DNA of 64,000 nt from Stutzerimonas stutzeri. GTDB taxonomy: Bacteria > Pseudomonadota > Gammaproteobacteria > Pseudomonadales > Pseudomonadaceae. The stretch is from positions 3,809,001-3,873,000 of the forward strand of contig NZ_CP036186.1 in NCBI RefSeq assembly GCF_015291885.1, written 5' to 3'. Of this stretch, positions 17,419 through 25,388 are shown piece after piece. Within the stretch, counting starts at the first letter, position 1. Each line of letters begins with the position of its first letter. Under the pieces are notes generated by a model. The model ran no database searches, had not been told where the DNA came from, and saw only the letters and a program-made list of their open reading frames with translations. The position numbers were made by a program, and so were the translations under genes.

Positions 17419-17835
17419 CTACTCCTCCGGTATCCCTTCCAGCCGCGTGCCCCGCCCAATTCCCCGCTCGGCGAACCAGCCCTGATCCATCTCCAGCGCA
17501 TAACGTGCCGGCCGCTGCGAACAACGAATCTGGGTATTGAACGGCTCCAGATCGATCACATCGACCAGCACCCCGTCCTCATTGAAGAACGCCGCCGACA
17601 AGGGCAGAGGCGTGTCCTTCATCCACAGGCAGTGGCGGCGCACTTCGTCGAAACGGAACAGCATGCCGCTGTCGGGGGCGAGTTCACTGCGCCCCATCAG
17701 CCCGCGCTCGCGCTGGGCGACGGTCTGCGCGTATTCGGCGTGCAGTTCATGTCCATCCAGGCGCAGCCGCAGCGGCTCATCAGCCTGGACGGTGCCTGCA
17801 AGCACCAGAAGTGACAGCAAAAGCGCAACAGGCAT
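17419..17835 (-). CDS. DUF192 family exported protein
   Basis: A 138-residue protein with a cleavable signal peptide (hydrophobic run VALLLSLLVLAGTVQA, cleavage near residue 18) followed by a single DUF192 domain. Family hallmarks include RERGLMGR, GMLFRF, WMKDTPLPLSAAF and the closing Gly-rich strand. The biochemical function of DUF192 is not established. It is probably periplasmic. It is divergent from atoE, with no obvious functional link to it. Confidence 0.85.
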   Translation of the reverse strand: MPVALLLSLLVLAGTVQADEPLRLRLDGHELHAEYAQTVAQRERGLMGRSELAPDSGMLFRFDEVRRHCLWMKDTPLPLSAAFFNEDGVLVDVIDLEPFNTQIRCSQRPARYALEMDQGWFAERGIGRGTRLEGIPEE

Positions 17836-17921
17836 CGACTAACCTCCTCTAGCAGAGCGCAGCGGGAACAGCCGGCCGCCGCCGCACTCATAAGCGAAGC
17901 GCCGCACCTGCGCGGCGACAT

Positions 17922-17933
17922 AACGACAACAAG
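17922..17933 (+). promoter_or_regulatory. A-rich Crc/Hfq-type motif in the atoE leader
   Basis: AACGACAACAAG runs directly into the GGGAG ribosome binding site of the GTG-started atoE gene. Confidence 0.5.
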
Positions 17934-17946
17934 GGAGAACCCCACC

Positions 17947-19287
17947 GTGCTCAACAGAATAACCGCCGCCAGCGTCTACCTGGTGCAACGCTTCCTCCCC
18001 TCGCCTTTCGTCTTCGCCATCCTGCTCACGCTGATCGTGCTGATCGCCGCCATGCTCAGCACCGGTCAGGGCCTGCCGGCCATGGCGCAGCACTGGGGCA
18101 ACGGCTTCTGGAACCTGCTGGCCTTCACCATGCAGATGTCGCTGATCCTGGTCACCGGCCATGCCCTGGCACGGGCGCCGGCAATCAATCGCCTGCTCGA
18201 CCGCATGGCCCGCATCCCGCAGTCCCCGGGCCAGGCCATCGTGCTGGTGACTCTGGTGGCGCTGGCCGGTTCCTGGATCAACTGGGGCTTCGGCCTGGTG
18301 ATCGGCGCCGTGTTCGCCCGCGCGCTGGCACGCCAGGTGCGCGGCGTCGACTACCCGCTGCTGGTGGCCTCGGCCTACTCCGGATTCCTGATCTGGCACG
18401 GCGGCTTTTCCGGCTCGATCCCGCTGTCGCTGGCCAGCGGCGGGGCCGATCTGGAGAAGATGACCGGCGGCGCGCTGACCGAAGCCATCGGTGTCGGCCA
18501 GACGCTGTTCGCTTCCTACAACCTGATCATCATCGCCGTGCTGGTGGTGGGCCTGCCGCTGCTGAACTGGGCCATGCAGCCGAAGACGCCGAAAGTGGTC
18601 GATCCGGCGCTGCTGGAAGAGCCCCAGCCGAGCGACATCCCGCGGGAAACCGCCACCCAGCGCTTGGACGACAGCCGCATCCTCGGCCTGATCATGGTCG
18701 CGCTGGCGGTGCTGTTCTTCTACCGGCACTTCAGCGAGAACGGCCTGGCGTTGAGCCTGAACATCGTGATCTCGATATTTCTCTTCGCCGGCCTGCTGAT
18801 GCATGGCACGCCGGAGCGCTACATGCGCGCCATCGAGGAGAGCATTCGCGGCATCGCCGGCATCGTCGTGCAGTTCCCTTTCTACGCCGGGATCATGGGG
18901 ATGATGGTCGGCGCCAATGCGGCCGGCGTATCGCTCGGCCGGCAGGTCACTGACACCTTCGTAACCTGGTCGTCGGCCGAGAGCTTCCCGGTGCTGGCCT
19001 TTCTCAGTGCCGGGCTGGTCAACGTCTTCGTGCCCTCCGGTGGCGGCCAGTGGGCAGTGCAGGGGCCGATCATGCTGCCGGCCGGCGCCGCGCTCGGCGT
19101 GGCACCGGAAGTCACGGCCATGGCCATTGCCTGGGGCGATGCCTGGACCAACATGATCCAGCCGTTCTGGGCCCTGCCGCTGCTGGGCATCGCCGGGCTC
19201 GGTGCCCGCGACATCATGGGCTACTGCCTGCTCTGCCTGGTGTTCTCCGGCGTGGTGATCGCCGGCGGGCTCTATTTCCTGACCTGA
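17947..19287 (+). CDS. atoE: Short-chain fatty acid transporter, AtoE family
   Basis: A 446-residue inner-membrane protein with about 12 hydrophobic segments and no signal peptide, matching the AtoE short-chain fatty acid uptake family (family length about 440). Recognisable blocks include SWINWGFGLVIGAVFAR, HGGFSGSIPLSLA and FVPSGGGQWAVQGPIM. It starts with GTG at 17947 after AAGGGAG. In P. aeruginosa an atoE gene sits in the same neighbourhood as gntP-like and bdhA genes, in a different arrangement. Here it is followed at 272 bp by the gntP-like gene, which has its own sigma-54-type promoter. Confidence 0.9.
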   Translation: MLNRITAASVYLVQRFLPSPFVFAILLTLIVLIAAMLSTGQGLPAMAQHWGNGFWNLLAFTMQMSLILVTGHALARAPAINRLLDRMARIPQSPGQAIVLVTLVALAGSWINWGFGLVIGAVFARALARQVRGVDYPLLVASAYSGFLIWHGGFSGSIPLSLASGGADLEKMTGGALTEAIGVGQTLFASYNLIIIAVLVVGLPLLNWAMQPKTPKVVDPALLEEPQPSDIPRETATQRLDDSRILGLIMVALAVLFFYRHFSENGLALSLNIVISIFLFAGLLMHGTPERYMRAIEESIRGIAGIVVQFPFYAGIMGMMVGANAAGVSLGRQVTDTFVTWSSAESFPVLAFLSAGLVNVFVPSGGGQWAVQGPIMLPAGAALGVAPEVTAMAIAWGDAWTNMIQPFWALPLLGIAGLGARDIMGYCLLCLVFSGVVIAGGLYFLT

Positions 19288-19295
19288 GGCCTGAA

Positions 19296-19378
19296 GCATT
19301 CCGGACGGCGACACTGTCCGGAATGCTGGACCGCGCTGTCCAGCAGGCAAGACATAATCATCGTCCAACGATCTGGAC
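19296..19378. promoter_or_regulatory. Cluster of three inverted repeats, candidate enhancer sites
   Basis: GCATTCCGGAC/GTCCGGAATGC (19296-19326, 9-bp centre), TGCTGGAC/GTCCAGCA (19324-19345, 6-bp centre) and GTCCA/TGGAC (19363-19378). The first two lie about 100-150 bp upstream of the start predicted from the -24/-12 element, the usual spacing for an enhancer-binding activator. In P. aeruginosa the equivalent genes are controlled by the sigma-54 activator HbcR. The first repeat could also fold in the atoE transcript as a terminator, though no T run follows. Confidence 0.5.
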
Positions 19379-19418
19379 ACCCAAGATAAAAACCATGCAA
19401 ATCAGCGAGTTGCGTATC

Positions 19419-19434
19419 TGGCACGGAACTCGCT
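19419..19434 (+). promoter_or_regulatory. Sigma-54 (RpoN) promoter of the gntP-bdhA operon
   Basis: TGGCACGGAACTCGCT has the invariant GG and GC with exactly 10 bases between them and the full TGGCACG -24 half. The -12 half has TCGC instead of TTGC. Transcription would start near 19445, leaving a 115-nt leader. Confidence 0.65.
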
Positions 19435-19462
19435 AAATCACCGTGCGGCGTGTCCGCAGCCG

Positions 19463-19477
19463 AAACAAGAAAAACAA
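19463..19477 (+). promoter_or_regulatory. A-rich Crc/Hfq-type motif near the 5' end of the gntP transcript
   Basis: AAACAAGAAAAACAA, about 80 bases upstream of the start codon but only about 20 bases after the predicted sigma-54 transcription start. Confidence 0.4.
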
Positions 19478-19559
19478 TGCGCCTGCCGTGCAGCAGCGAG
19501 TCCCCGAATGCCCTCGGCAGCGTTCGGTCGTGCCGCACGGGGCCAGGAGATCGTCCCCG

Positions 19560-20951
19560 ATGAGCGTCGTCATCGCCCTTGCTGCATTGGCCCTGCTGAT
19601 GCTCGCCGCCTACCGCGGCTACAGTGTCATCCTGTTCGCTCCCATCGCCGCCATGGGGGCGGTGCTGCTCACCGACCCGTCCGCCGTGGCGCCGGCCTTC
19701 ACCGGCATCTTCATGGAGAAGATGGTCGGCTTCATCAAGCTGTACTTCCCGGTGTTCCTGCTCGGTGCGGTGTTCGGCAAGCTGATCGAGATGTCGGGTT
19801 TTTCGCGCTCCATCGTCGCCGCGGCGATCCGCCTGCTCGGCACCAGCCAGGCGATGCTGGTGATCGTGCTGGTCTGCGCGCTGCTGACCTACGGCGGTGT
19901 GTCGCTGTTCGTCGTGGTGTTCGCGGTGTACCCGTTCGCTGCCGAGATGTTCCGCCAGAGCAACATGCCCAAGCGCCTGATCCCGGCGACCATCGCCCTC
20001 GGCGCGTTCACCTTCACCATGACGGCAATTCCCGGCACGCCGCAGATCCAGAACATCATCCCCACCACCTTCTTCAACACCACCACCTGGGCCGCGCCCT
20101 GGCTGGGCCTGATCGGCACGATATTCGTGTTTGGCCTGGGCATGCTCTATCTCAAGTGGCAGCTCGGCAAGGCCATTGCCGCCGGCGAAGGCTACGGCAC
20201 CAACCTGCGCAACGAGCCGGAAACGCCCGCCGATATCGCCCTGCCCAACCCCTGGCTGGCGCTGTCGCCGCTGATTCTGGTGCTGGTGGCCAACCTCCTG
20301 TTCACCCGCTGGATTCCCGAGTTCTACGGCACCAGCCACAGCCTGCAGCTGCCCGGCATGAGCGCACCGCTGGTCACCGAGGTTGGCAAGCTCACGGCGA
20401 TCTGGGCGGTGGAGGCCGCGCTGCTGCTGGGCATCGCCCTGGTACTGGCGACCAGCTTCGGCACCCTGCGCGGCAAGCTCGCCGAGGGCAGCCGCACGGC
20501 GGTCGGTGGTTCGCTGCTGGCGGCGATGAACACCGCGTCGGAGTTCGGCTTCGGCGCGGTGATCGCCTCGCTGCCGGGCTTCATCGTGGTGGCCGACGCG
20601 CTCTCGGCGATCCCCAATCCGCTGATCAACGAAGCCATCACCGTCAACCTGCTGGCCGGCATTACCGGCTCGGCCTCCGGCGGCATGAGCATTGCCCTGG
20701 CCGCGATGGCCGACAATTTCGTCGCCGCCGCCAACGCCGCAAAGATACCGCTGGAAGTGCTGCACCGGGTTGCCTCGATGGCCTCCGGCGGGCTCGACAC
20801 CCTGCCGCACAACGGCGCGGTGATCACCCTGCTGGCCGTCACCGGACTGACCCACCGCGAATCCTACAAGGACATCTTCGCCATCACCCTGATCGCCACG
20901 GCCGCGGCCTTCTTCGTGATCGGCGTGTACTACGCTACCGGCATCGTCTGA
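19560..20951 (+). CDS. GntP-family permease, probable 3-hydroxybutyrate importer
   Basis: A 463-residue inner-membrane GntP/gluconate:H+ symporter homologue with about 12 hydrophobic segments and an N-terminus that is itself a membrane helix. Conserved stretches include PIPG-like TAIPGTPQIQNIIPTTFF, LAGITGSASGGMSIAL and GGLDTLPHNGAVITLL. ATG at 19560 follows AGGAG (19543-19547); the in-frame upstream extension to 19443 is not membrane-like and is rejected. Coupling to bdhA downstream makes (R)-3-hydroxybutyrate the likely substrate. A perfect 16-bp palindrome (20965-20980) lies between the two genes. Confidence 0.88.
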   Translation: MSVVIALAALALLMLAAYRGYSVILFAPIAAMGAVLLTDPSAVAPAFTGIFMEKMVGFIKLYFPVFLLGAVFGKLIEMSGFSRSIVAAAIRLLGTSQAMLVIVLVCALLTYGGVSLFVVVFAVYPFAAEMFRQSNMPKRLIPATIALGAFTFTMTAIPGTPQIQNIIPTTFFNTTTWAAPWLGLIGTIFVFGLGMLYLKWQLGKAIAAGEGYGTNLRNEPETPADIALPNPWLALSPLILVLVANLLFTRWIPEFYGTSHSLQLPGMSAPLVTEVGKLTAIWAVEAALLLGIALVLATSFGTLRGKLAEGSRTAVGGSLLAAMNTASEFGFGAVIASLPGFIVVADALSAIPNPLINEAITVNLLAGITGSASGGMSIALAAMADNFVAAANAAKIPLEVLHRVASMASGGLDTLPHNGAVITLLAVTGLTHRESYKDIFAITLIATAAAFFVIGVYYATGIV

Positions 20952-21009
20952 CTGCGGCGGCCGCTCGCCGATATCGGCGAAGCGGTGCGCCATCAGCGAT
21001 TGCCTTCCG

Positions 21010-21028
21010 ACAACAAGAAAAAACAAGG
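21010..21028 (+). promoter_or_regulatory. A-rich Crc/Hfq-type motif in the bdhA leader
   Basis: ACAACAAGAAAAAACAAGG lies about 37 bases upstream of the bdhA start; it is the longest such motif in the window. Confidence 0.5.
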
Positions 21029-21065
21029 CGCCGCCCCGTGCGGTCGCCACCAAGCGGGAGAAACC

Positions 21066-21836
21066 ATGAACCTCACAGGCAAGACCGCACTGGTCACCGG
21101 CTCCACCAGCGGTATTGGCCTCGGCATCGCGCTGAAGCTGGCCGAGGCCGGCGCCAACCTGATCCTCAACGGTTTCGGCGATGCCTCGGCAGCGCTGGCC
21201 GAAGTCGGCCGGCACGGCCACAAGGTGGGCCACCACGGCGCGGACGTGTCCGACCCGGCACAGATCGCCGAGCTGTTCGCCTATGCCGAACGCGACTTTG
21301 GCGGCGTCGATATCCTGGTCAACAATGCCGGCATCCAGCACGTGGCGCCGGTGGAGGAATTTCCCGTCGAGCGCTGGGATGCCATCATCGCCATCAACCT
21401 GTCCTCGGCATTCCACACCACACGCCTGGCGCTGCCCGGCATGCGCCAGCGCGGCTGGGGGCGGATCATCAATATCGCCTCGGTGCACGGGCTGGTGGGC
21501 TCCGAGCAGAAGGCCGCCTACGTCGCCGCCAAGCACGGGCTGGTCGGGCTGACCAAGGTCGTCGCGCTGGAAACCGCCACCACGCCGATCACCTGCAATG
21601 CCATCTGCCCCGGCTGGGTGCTGACCCCGCTGGTACAGCAGCAGATCGACGAGCGCGCGCGGGAGAGCGGCGACGAGCAACGCGCCCGCCACGACCTACT
21701 GGCCGAGAAGCAGCCTTCGCTGGACTTCGTCACCCCCGCGCAACTGGGTGCCATGGCACTGTTCCTGTGCAGCGAAGCCGGTGACCAGGTACGCGGCGCG
21801 GCATGGAACATGGACGGCGGCTGGGCAGCGCGCTGA
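21066..21836 (+). CDS. bdhA: 3-Hydroxybutyrate dehydrogenase
   Basis: A 256-residue short-chain dehydrogenase oxidising (R)-3-hydroxybutyrate to acetoacetate with NAD+. It has the TGSTSGIG nucleotide-binding loop, NNAG in NNAGIQHVAPVEEF, the catalytic Ser in IASVHGLVGS and YVAAKHG (YxxxK), then CPGWVLTPLVQQQI typical of this enzyme. The IQHVAPVEEFP and HGLV sequences are closer to 3-hydroxybutyrate dehydrogenases than to FabG. It follows the GntP permease by 114 bp in the same direction, forming an uptake-oxidation pair. ATG at 21066 has GGGAG upstream. Confidence 0.93.
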   Translation: MNLTGKTALVTGSTSGIGLGIALKLAEAGANLILNGFGDASAALAEVGRHGHKVGHHGADVSDPAQIAELFAYAERDFGGVDILVNNAGIQHVAPVEEFPVERWDAIIAINLSSAFHTTRLALPGMRQRGWGRIINIASVHGLVGSEQKAAYVAAKHGLVGLTKVVALETATTPITCNAICPGWVLTPLVQQQIDERARESGDEQRARHDLLAEKQPSLDFVTPAQLGAMALFLCSEAGDQVRGAAWNMDGGWAAR

Positions 21837-21970
21837 CGACGACTGGCACCACGGCGAACGTCTGCGCATCGCAGGCTGTCTGTATCCCTTTCAGGCGGAC
21901 TGCCGCGCCGAGATCGCCAGAGGTTCAGGTCGGCAGCGCCGGACAGCCAAAAACCGTTTCGGGAGTGCCG

Positions 21971-22867
21971 ATGCAAAGCCAGCTGCTGTATTTCGATGAC
22001 GAGCGCGCCGCCGCCCAGCGACTGGCCGAAGCCTCTGGGCTGGCCGCCGCGGCAGTCGAGCGCCACCGCTTTCCCGATGACGAACTGCGCCTGCGTCTGC
22101 CACTGGGCGAAGGCGAGGCCATCGCCGAGCAGTTGGTGATCTACCGCGGCCTCGACCATCCCAACGAGAAGCTGGTCGAGTTGCTGCTGATCGCTGGTGA
22201 GGCGCGCCGACTGGGCGCCAGGCGACTGATCTTGGTCACGCCTTATCTGGCCTACATGCGCCAGGACATTGCCTTCAATCCCGGTGAAGTAGTCAGCCAG
22301 CGGGTGCTTGGCCAGCTGCTGGCCAGCCAGTTCGACGGGCTGATCACCGTCGACCCGCACCTGCACCGCGTCGCCACCCTGCAGGAAGCCGTGCCTCTGG
22401 AAGATGCCGTCACGCTGTGCGCGGCACCGGCGCTGGCACGGCTGATCGCCGAGCGGCATCCCGATGCCCTGCTGATCGGCCCGGATGCCGAGGCGCTGCA
22501 GTGGATCGAAGCCGCTGCCGTCGAACATGGTTTCGAACACGGCGTGTGCAATAAGGTGCGCCACGGCGATCGCCAGGTCGACATCGCACTGCCGGCGCTG
22601 GCGTTTGCCGGGCGCCATGTAGTGCTGCTCGATGACGTCGCCAGTTCCGGCCGCACCCTTGCCAACGCCGCGGAGAAACTGCTGGCCGCCGGCGCGGCGT
22701 CGGTAGATGTCGCCGTGACCCACGCGCTGTTCGGCGATGATGCGCTGGCGGTGATCCGCGCTGCCGGCGTCGGTCAGATCTGGAGCACCGACTGCATCGC
22801 CCATGAAAGCAACGCGGTGAGCATGGCCCCGCAACTGGCCGAGGCGCTCAGGCCGCTGTTGCGCTGA
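21971..22867 (+). CDS. Ribose-phosphate pyrophosphokinase homologue
   Basis: A 298-residue protein of the PRPP synthetase family: an N-terminal and a C-terminal phosphoribosyl-like domain. The PRPP-binding loop is VLLDDVASSGRT, the flexible ATP loop has YMRQDIAFNPGE, and DPHLHR replaces the classical D-x-H-A metal site. It is about 15 residues shorter than housekeeping Prs and diverged at the regulatory loops, so it is a paralogue rather than the essential gene. ATG at 21971 is preceded by GGGAG. It sits 134 bp after bdhA and may be co-transcribed; a link to ketone-body use is not obvious. Confidence 0.82.
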   Translation: MQSQLLYFDDERAAAQRLAEASGLAAAAVERHRFPDDELRLRLPLGEGEAIAEQLVIYRGLDHPNEKLVELLLIAGEARRLGARRLILVTPYLAYMRQDIAFNPGEVVSQRVLGQLLASQFDGLITVDPHLHRVATLQEAVPLEDAVTLCAAPALARLIAERHPDALLIGPDAEALQWIEAAAVEHGFEHGVCNKVRHGDRQVDIALPALAFAGRHVVLLDDVASSGRTLANAAEKLLAAGAASVDVAVTHALFGDDALAVIRAAGVGQIWSTDCIAHESNAVSMAPQLAEALRPLLR

Positions 22868-22938
22868 GGCGATAGGCAACGAGCGGCACATAGGGTGAAT
22901 AACGCGGCAGCTGTCCCAGTGTTCTTCCAAGCCAGCCG

Positions 22939-22971
22939 CGTGGACAAGGCGGTGCCGTTGTCCACCCTACG
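22939..22971. repeat. GTAGGGTGGA-family palindrome
   Basis: CGTGGACAAGGCGGTGCC with TTGTCCACCCTACG, in the 248-bp gap between two convergent genes. A worn copy (TAGGGTGAATAACGC) precedes it near 22890. Confidence 0.7.
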
Positions 22972-23017
22972 AGGATCCTGCACCGGCAAACCATCTACGC
23001 CCCAACACCACAGCCGC

Positions 23018-23048
23018 CGTAGGGTGGAAAACGCGCAGCTATTCCACC
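23018..23048. repeat. GTAGGGTGGA-family palindrome
   Basis: CGTAGGGTGGAAAACGCGC with GCTATTCCACC; opposite orientation to the copy at 22939. Confidence 0.65.
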
Positions 23049-23086
23049 GGAACCCGGCGAACCACCTCGGCGGCGGCAGATCAACC

Positions 23087-23120
23087 GCGTGGACACGGCT
23101 GCGCCGTTGTACACCCTACC
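23087..23120. repeat. GTAGGGTGGA-family palindrome overlapping a stop codon
   Basis: CGCGTGGACACGGCTGCG with CGTTGTACACCCTACC; its last bases overlap the stop codon of the Fpg/Nei gene (23116-23118). Confidence 0.6.
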
Positions 23121-23898
23121 CCTCATCCACCGCGCTCGGCTCGTCGGCCGCCACCTGCGCTGCATCACCATAGCGCTTCTGGCAGCGCTCGCAGAAGAAT
23201 GCCCGGCGCTGGCTGCGGCCCAGCTCTTTCACCTTGACCAGGGGAATCCGGCAGCGCACGCAGGTGGTCTTGCCGTGGGCCAGCCAGTGCGCCTTGAGCA
23301 CACCGGCCCGCTTCCACTCGAGAAATTCGAAGCTGTAGGTACGCGCTTCACGCACCAGCTCGCGCAGCTTGGCCGCCGGCAGCTCGCCGATCAGCGACAG
23401 TGGATGCACGCGGATGCGGTAGAGCACCTCGTTCTTGATGATGTTGCCGGAGCCGGCGAACAGCGTCTGGTCGAGCAGCGCATCGCAGGCCAATAGCCGC
23501 GGACGTGCGCGCAGCCGCTTGAGCGTGGCGCGCGGGCTCCAGGCGTCGCTCATCAGGTCCATGCTCCAGTCGTACGTCGCATCCAGCGGCCCTTCGATCA
23601 ACTGCACCGAGCAGGCATAGAAGTTCAGCTCGCCGTTGGCAAAGCCCAGACTAAGCCGTGCTACGGCGTCCTTGCGCTCGTTGATGCGGTAGCTGCCGAA
23701 CAGCAGCAGGTGGATGCGGACGGAGACATCCTCCAGCTTGATCAGGAAATGCTTGCCCCAGCTATGGAAGCCACGCACCACCTGACCGGCCAGCCGGGAC
23801 ATGTCGATCTTGGCGCTACCCTCGGCACTTTCGATGGTGCCCCCGGCGAATACCGCGACTTCTTCACGCAGGATGACGATGGAAGGACCTTCGGGCAT
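23116..23898 (-). CDS. nei: Fpg/Nei-family DNA glycosylase (endonuclease VIII type)
   Basis: A 260-residue base-excision repair bifunctional glycosylase/AP lyase. It begins MPEGPS, so after Met removal Pro is the catalytic nucleophile and Glu the general acid. SWGKHFLIKL supplies the conserved Lys, a helix-two-turn-helix has the DQTLFAGSGNIIKNEVLYR signature, and the C-terminal zinc finger is CVRC...CERC. MPEGPS and the histidine-containing RIHLLLFGSY loop resemble Nei more than MutM. A 3' tail of about 15 acidic residues is unusual but harmless. It stands 66 bp downstream of the pseudouridine synthase gene end in the convergent sense noted there. Confidence 0.88.
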   Translation of the reverse strand: MPEGPSIVILREEVAVFAGGTIESAEGSAKIDMSRLAGQVVRGFHSWGKHFLIKLEDVSVRIHLLLFGSYRINERKDAVARLSLGFANGELNFYACSVQLIEGPLDATYDWSMDLMSDAWSPRATLKRLRARPRLLACDALLDQTLFAGSGNIIKNEVLYRIRVHPLSLIGELPAAKLRELVREARTYSFEFLEWKRAGVLKAHWLAHGKTTCVRCRIPLVKVKELGRSQRRAFFCERCQKRYGDAAQVAADEPSAVDEG

Positions 23899-23964
23899 GG
23901 CTGCACCAGTGGCTGGGCTGTCTTGGATTTGAGACTCGCCACCGCCGCGAAGGTGCGCCCGCCG

Positions 23965-24849
23965 TTACCAGTCCAGTTGCAACGTGCTCTCGAACTCGCG
24001 ACGTTCACCAGTCAGCGGATCGCGAAATTGCAACCCGCGCGCCAACAGCTTCAGTGGCCGCGCGTAGTCGTCGGCCTCACGCTCGCTGCGCTCGAGCAGC
24101 TCGGGATAGAACGGATCGTTGCAGATACCGGCGCCGAGGGTCGCCATGTGCAGGCGCAGCTGGTGCTTTTTGCCGCTGATGGGGGAAAGCCCGTAGCGCC
24201 AGAGGTCGCCGCGCCGTTCGAGCACCTCGATCAGCGTTTCGCTGTTCGGCTCATCCTCGCCTTCGCGCATCAGGAAGAAGGGGTCACCCGGCACCATGCA
24301 CAGGCGTCGTCGCAGGGGAAATTCGAGATGCGGCAGCGCCGGGCAGATCGCCTCGTAGCGCTTGCTGATCTCCCGCTCACGGAACAGCGCCTGGTAGGCG
24401 CCACGGCTTTCGCGGTTGGCCGAGAACAGCACCAGACCGGCGGTGAGCCGATCGATACGATGAATCGGCACCAGATCGGTGTTACCGAGCCGTTTGCTGA
24501 GCCGCGCCAGCAGGGTTTCATTGACGTATTCGCCAGCCGGCATCACCGAGAGAAAGTGGGGCTTGTCCGCCACCACCAGATGCTCGTCGACGTGCAGGAT
24601 GCGTTCTTCGAATGGCACCGGGGTCTCGTTCGGCACTTCACGAAAGTAATGAATGCGCATGCCGACCCGATAGGCTTGCGCGGCATCGATCGGCTGCATC
24701 TGCGCATCCAGCACGCGGCCGCGGGCGATGCGATCGAGCCAGGTATCGCGACTGATCGCCGGGAAGTGCGCGCACAGGCAGTCGAGCACCGTAGGCCAAT
24801 CGCCTTGCGGCAGATGCAGGGTGCTGGGACGGGGGCTGGAAGCGGACAT
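23965..24849 (-). CDS. RluA-family pseudouridine synthase
   Basis: A 294-residue RNA-modifying enzyme. The catalytic motif is VPIHRIDRLTAGLVLFS, with the invariant Asp. The KPHFLSVMPAG strand, the SKRYEAICP segment and the KKHQLRLHMATLG block are the other family signatures. An N-terminal S4-like segment is short or absent. The target (rRNA or tRNA position) cannot be assigned from sequence alone. ATG at 24849 is the first Met. It is on the same strand as the glycosylase gene, 66 bp upstream of it, and the two may be co-transcribed. Confidence 0.88.
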   Translation of the reverse strand: MSASSPRPSTLHLPQGDWPTVLDCLCAHFPAISRDTWLDRIARGRVLDAQMQPIDAAQAYRVGMRIHYFREVPNETPVPFEERILHVDEHLVVADKPHFLSVMPAGEYVNETLLARLSKRLGNTDLVPIHRIDRLTAGLVLFSANRESRGAYQALFREREISKRYEAICPALPHLEFPLRRRLCMVPGDPFFLMREGEDEPNSETLIEVLERRGDLWRYGLSPISGKKHQLRLHMATLGAGICNDPFYPELLERSEREADDYARPLKLLARGLQFRDPLTGERREFESTLQLDW

Positions 24850-25011
24850 GAGTGCAGCTACACGGAACGACGAGGGAGGTGAATGATACCCGCTCTGTCA
24901 GTGGCTGCCTCCCGTTGCGGGAGTGTTGTGGCAAGTGACAGCTGAGCACAGCGCCGCTGTAAGGCAGGCGATGCGCTCAGCGAAGACGCCAGGTGCGTGG
25001 AGTGCGTCGGC

Positions 25012-25275
25012 TCAGTCTTCTTTGTCCTTGGTAACTTCGCCAGTGCGGCCGTCGATCTTGAACTCGTACTTCTTGCCGTCCTGCTTCATGCCCTCGCCTT
25101 CCCATCCATTGCCGTCGGCTTCGATGCCATGCAGTTCGGTATAGCCGGCGGCCTTGGCCTTCTCTACGGCTTGTTCGAGGGTGATCCAATCAGCGCCGGG
25201 CTTGTCGGCGGCAAAGGCAGCACCGGAGCTCAGGATGGCAACGGCGAACGCCGCGGTCAGTGTCTTGTTATACAT
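25012..25275 (-). CDS. Small periplasmic PepSY-domain protein
   Basis: An 87-residue protein with a signal peptide (TLTAAFAVAILSSGAAFA, cleavage near residue 22) and one PepSY domain: ITLEQAVEKAKAAGYTEL then YEFKIDGRTGEVTKDKED. PepSY domains are thought to restrain peptidases or bind signals outside the membrane. ATG at 25275 has AAGGAA upstream. It is on the same strand as the CusF-like gene above, and close to two more PepSY genes and a two-component system on the other strand, so it is probably part of that sensing island. Confidence 0.82.
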   Translation of the reverse strand: MYNKTLTAAFAVAILSSGAAFAADKPGADWITLEQAVEKAKAAGYTELHGIEADGNGWEGEGMKQDGKKYEFKIDGRTGEVTKDKED

Positions 25276-25388
25276 GTCGTTTTCCTTCTTCAAATGGAAC
25301 CAGATCCGGCCATACGAATGGCCCCTGCCTGAATTACGAGCCCAACGGCGGCGGCTAAGTTCAACCAATTGCCCGTACCAGCCACTGT

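Noticed and set aside
19272..21692. 806-residue open frame on the minus strand
   Set aside because: Antisense to the gntP-like and bdhA genes, low-complexity composition and no recognisable domain.
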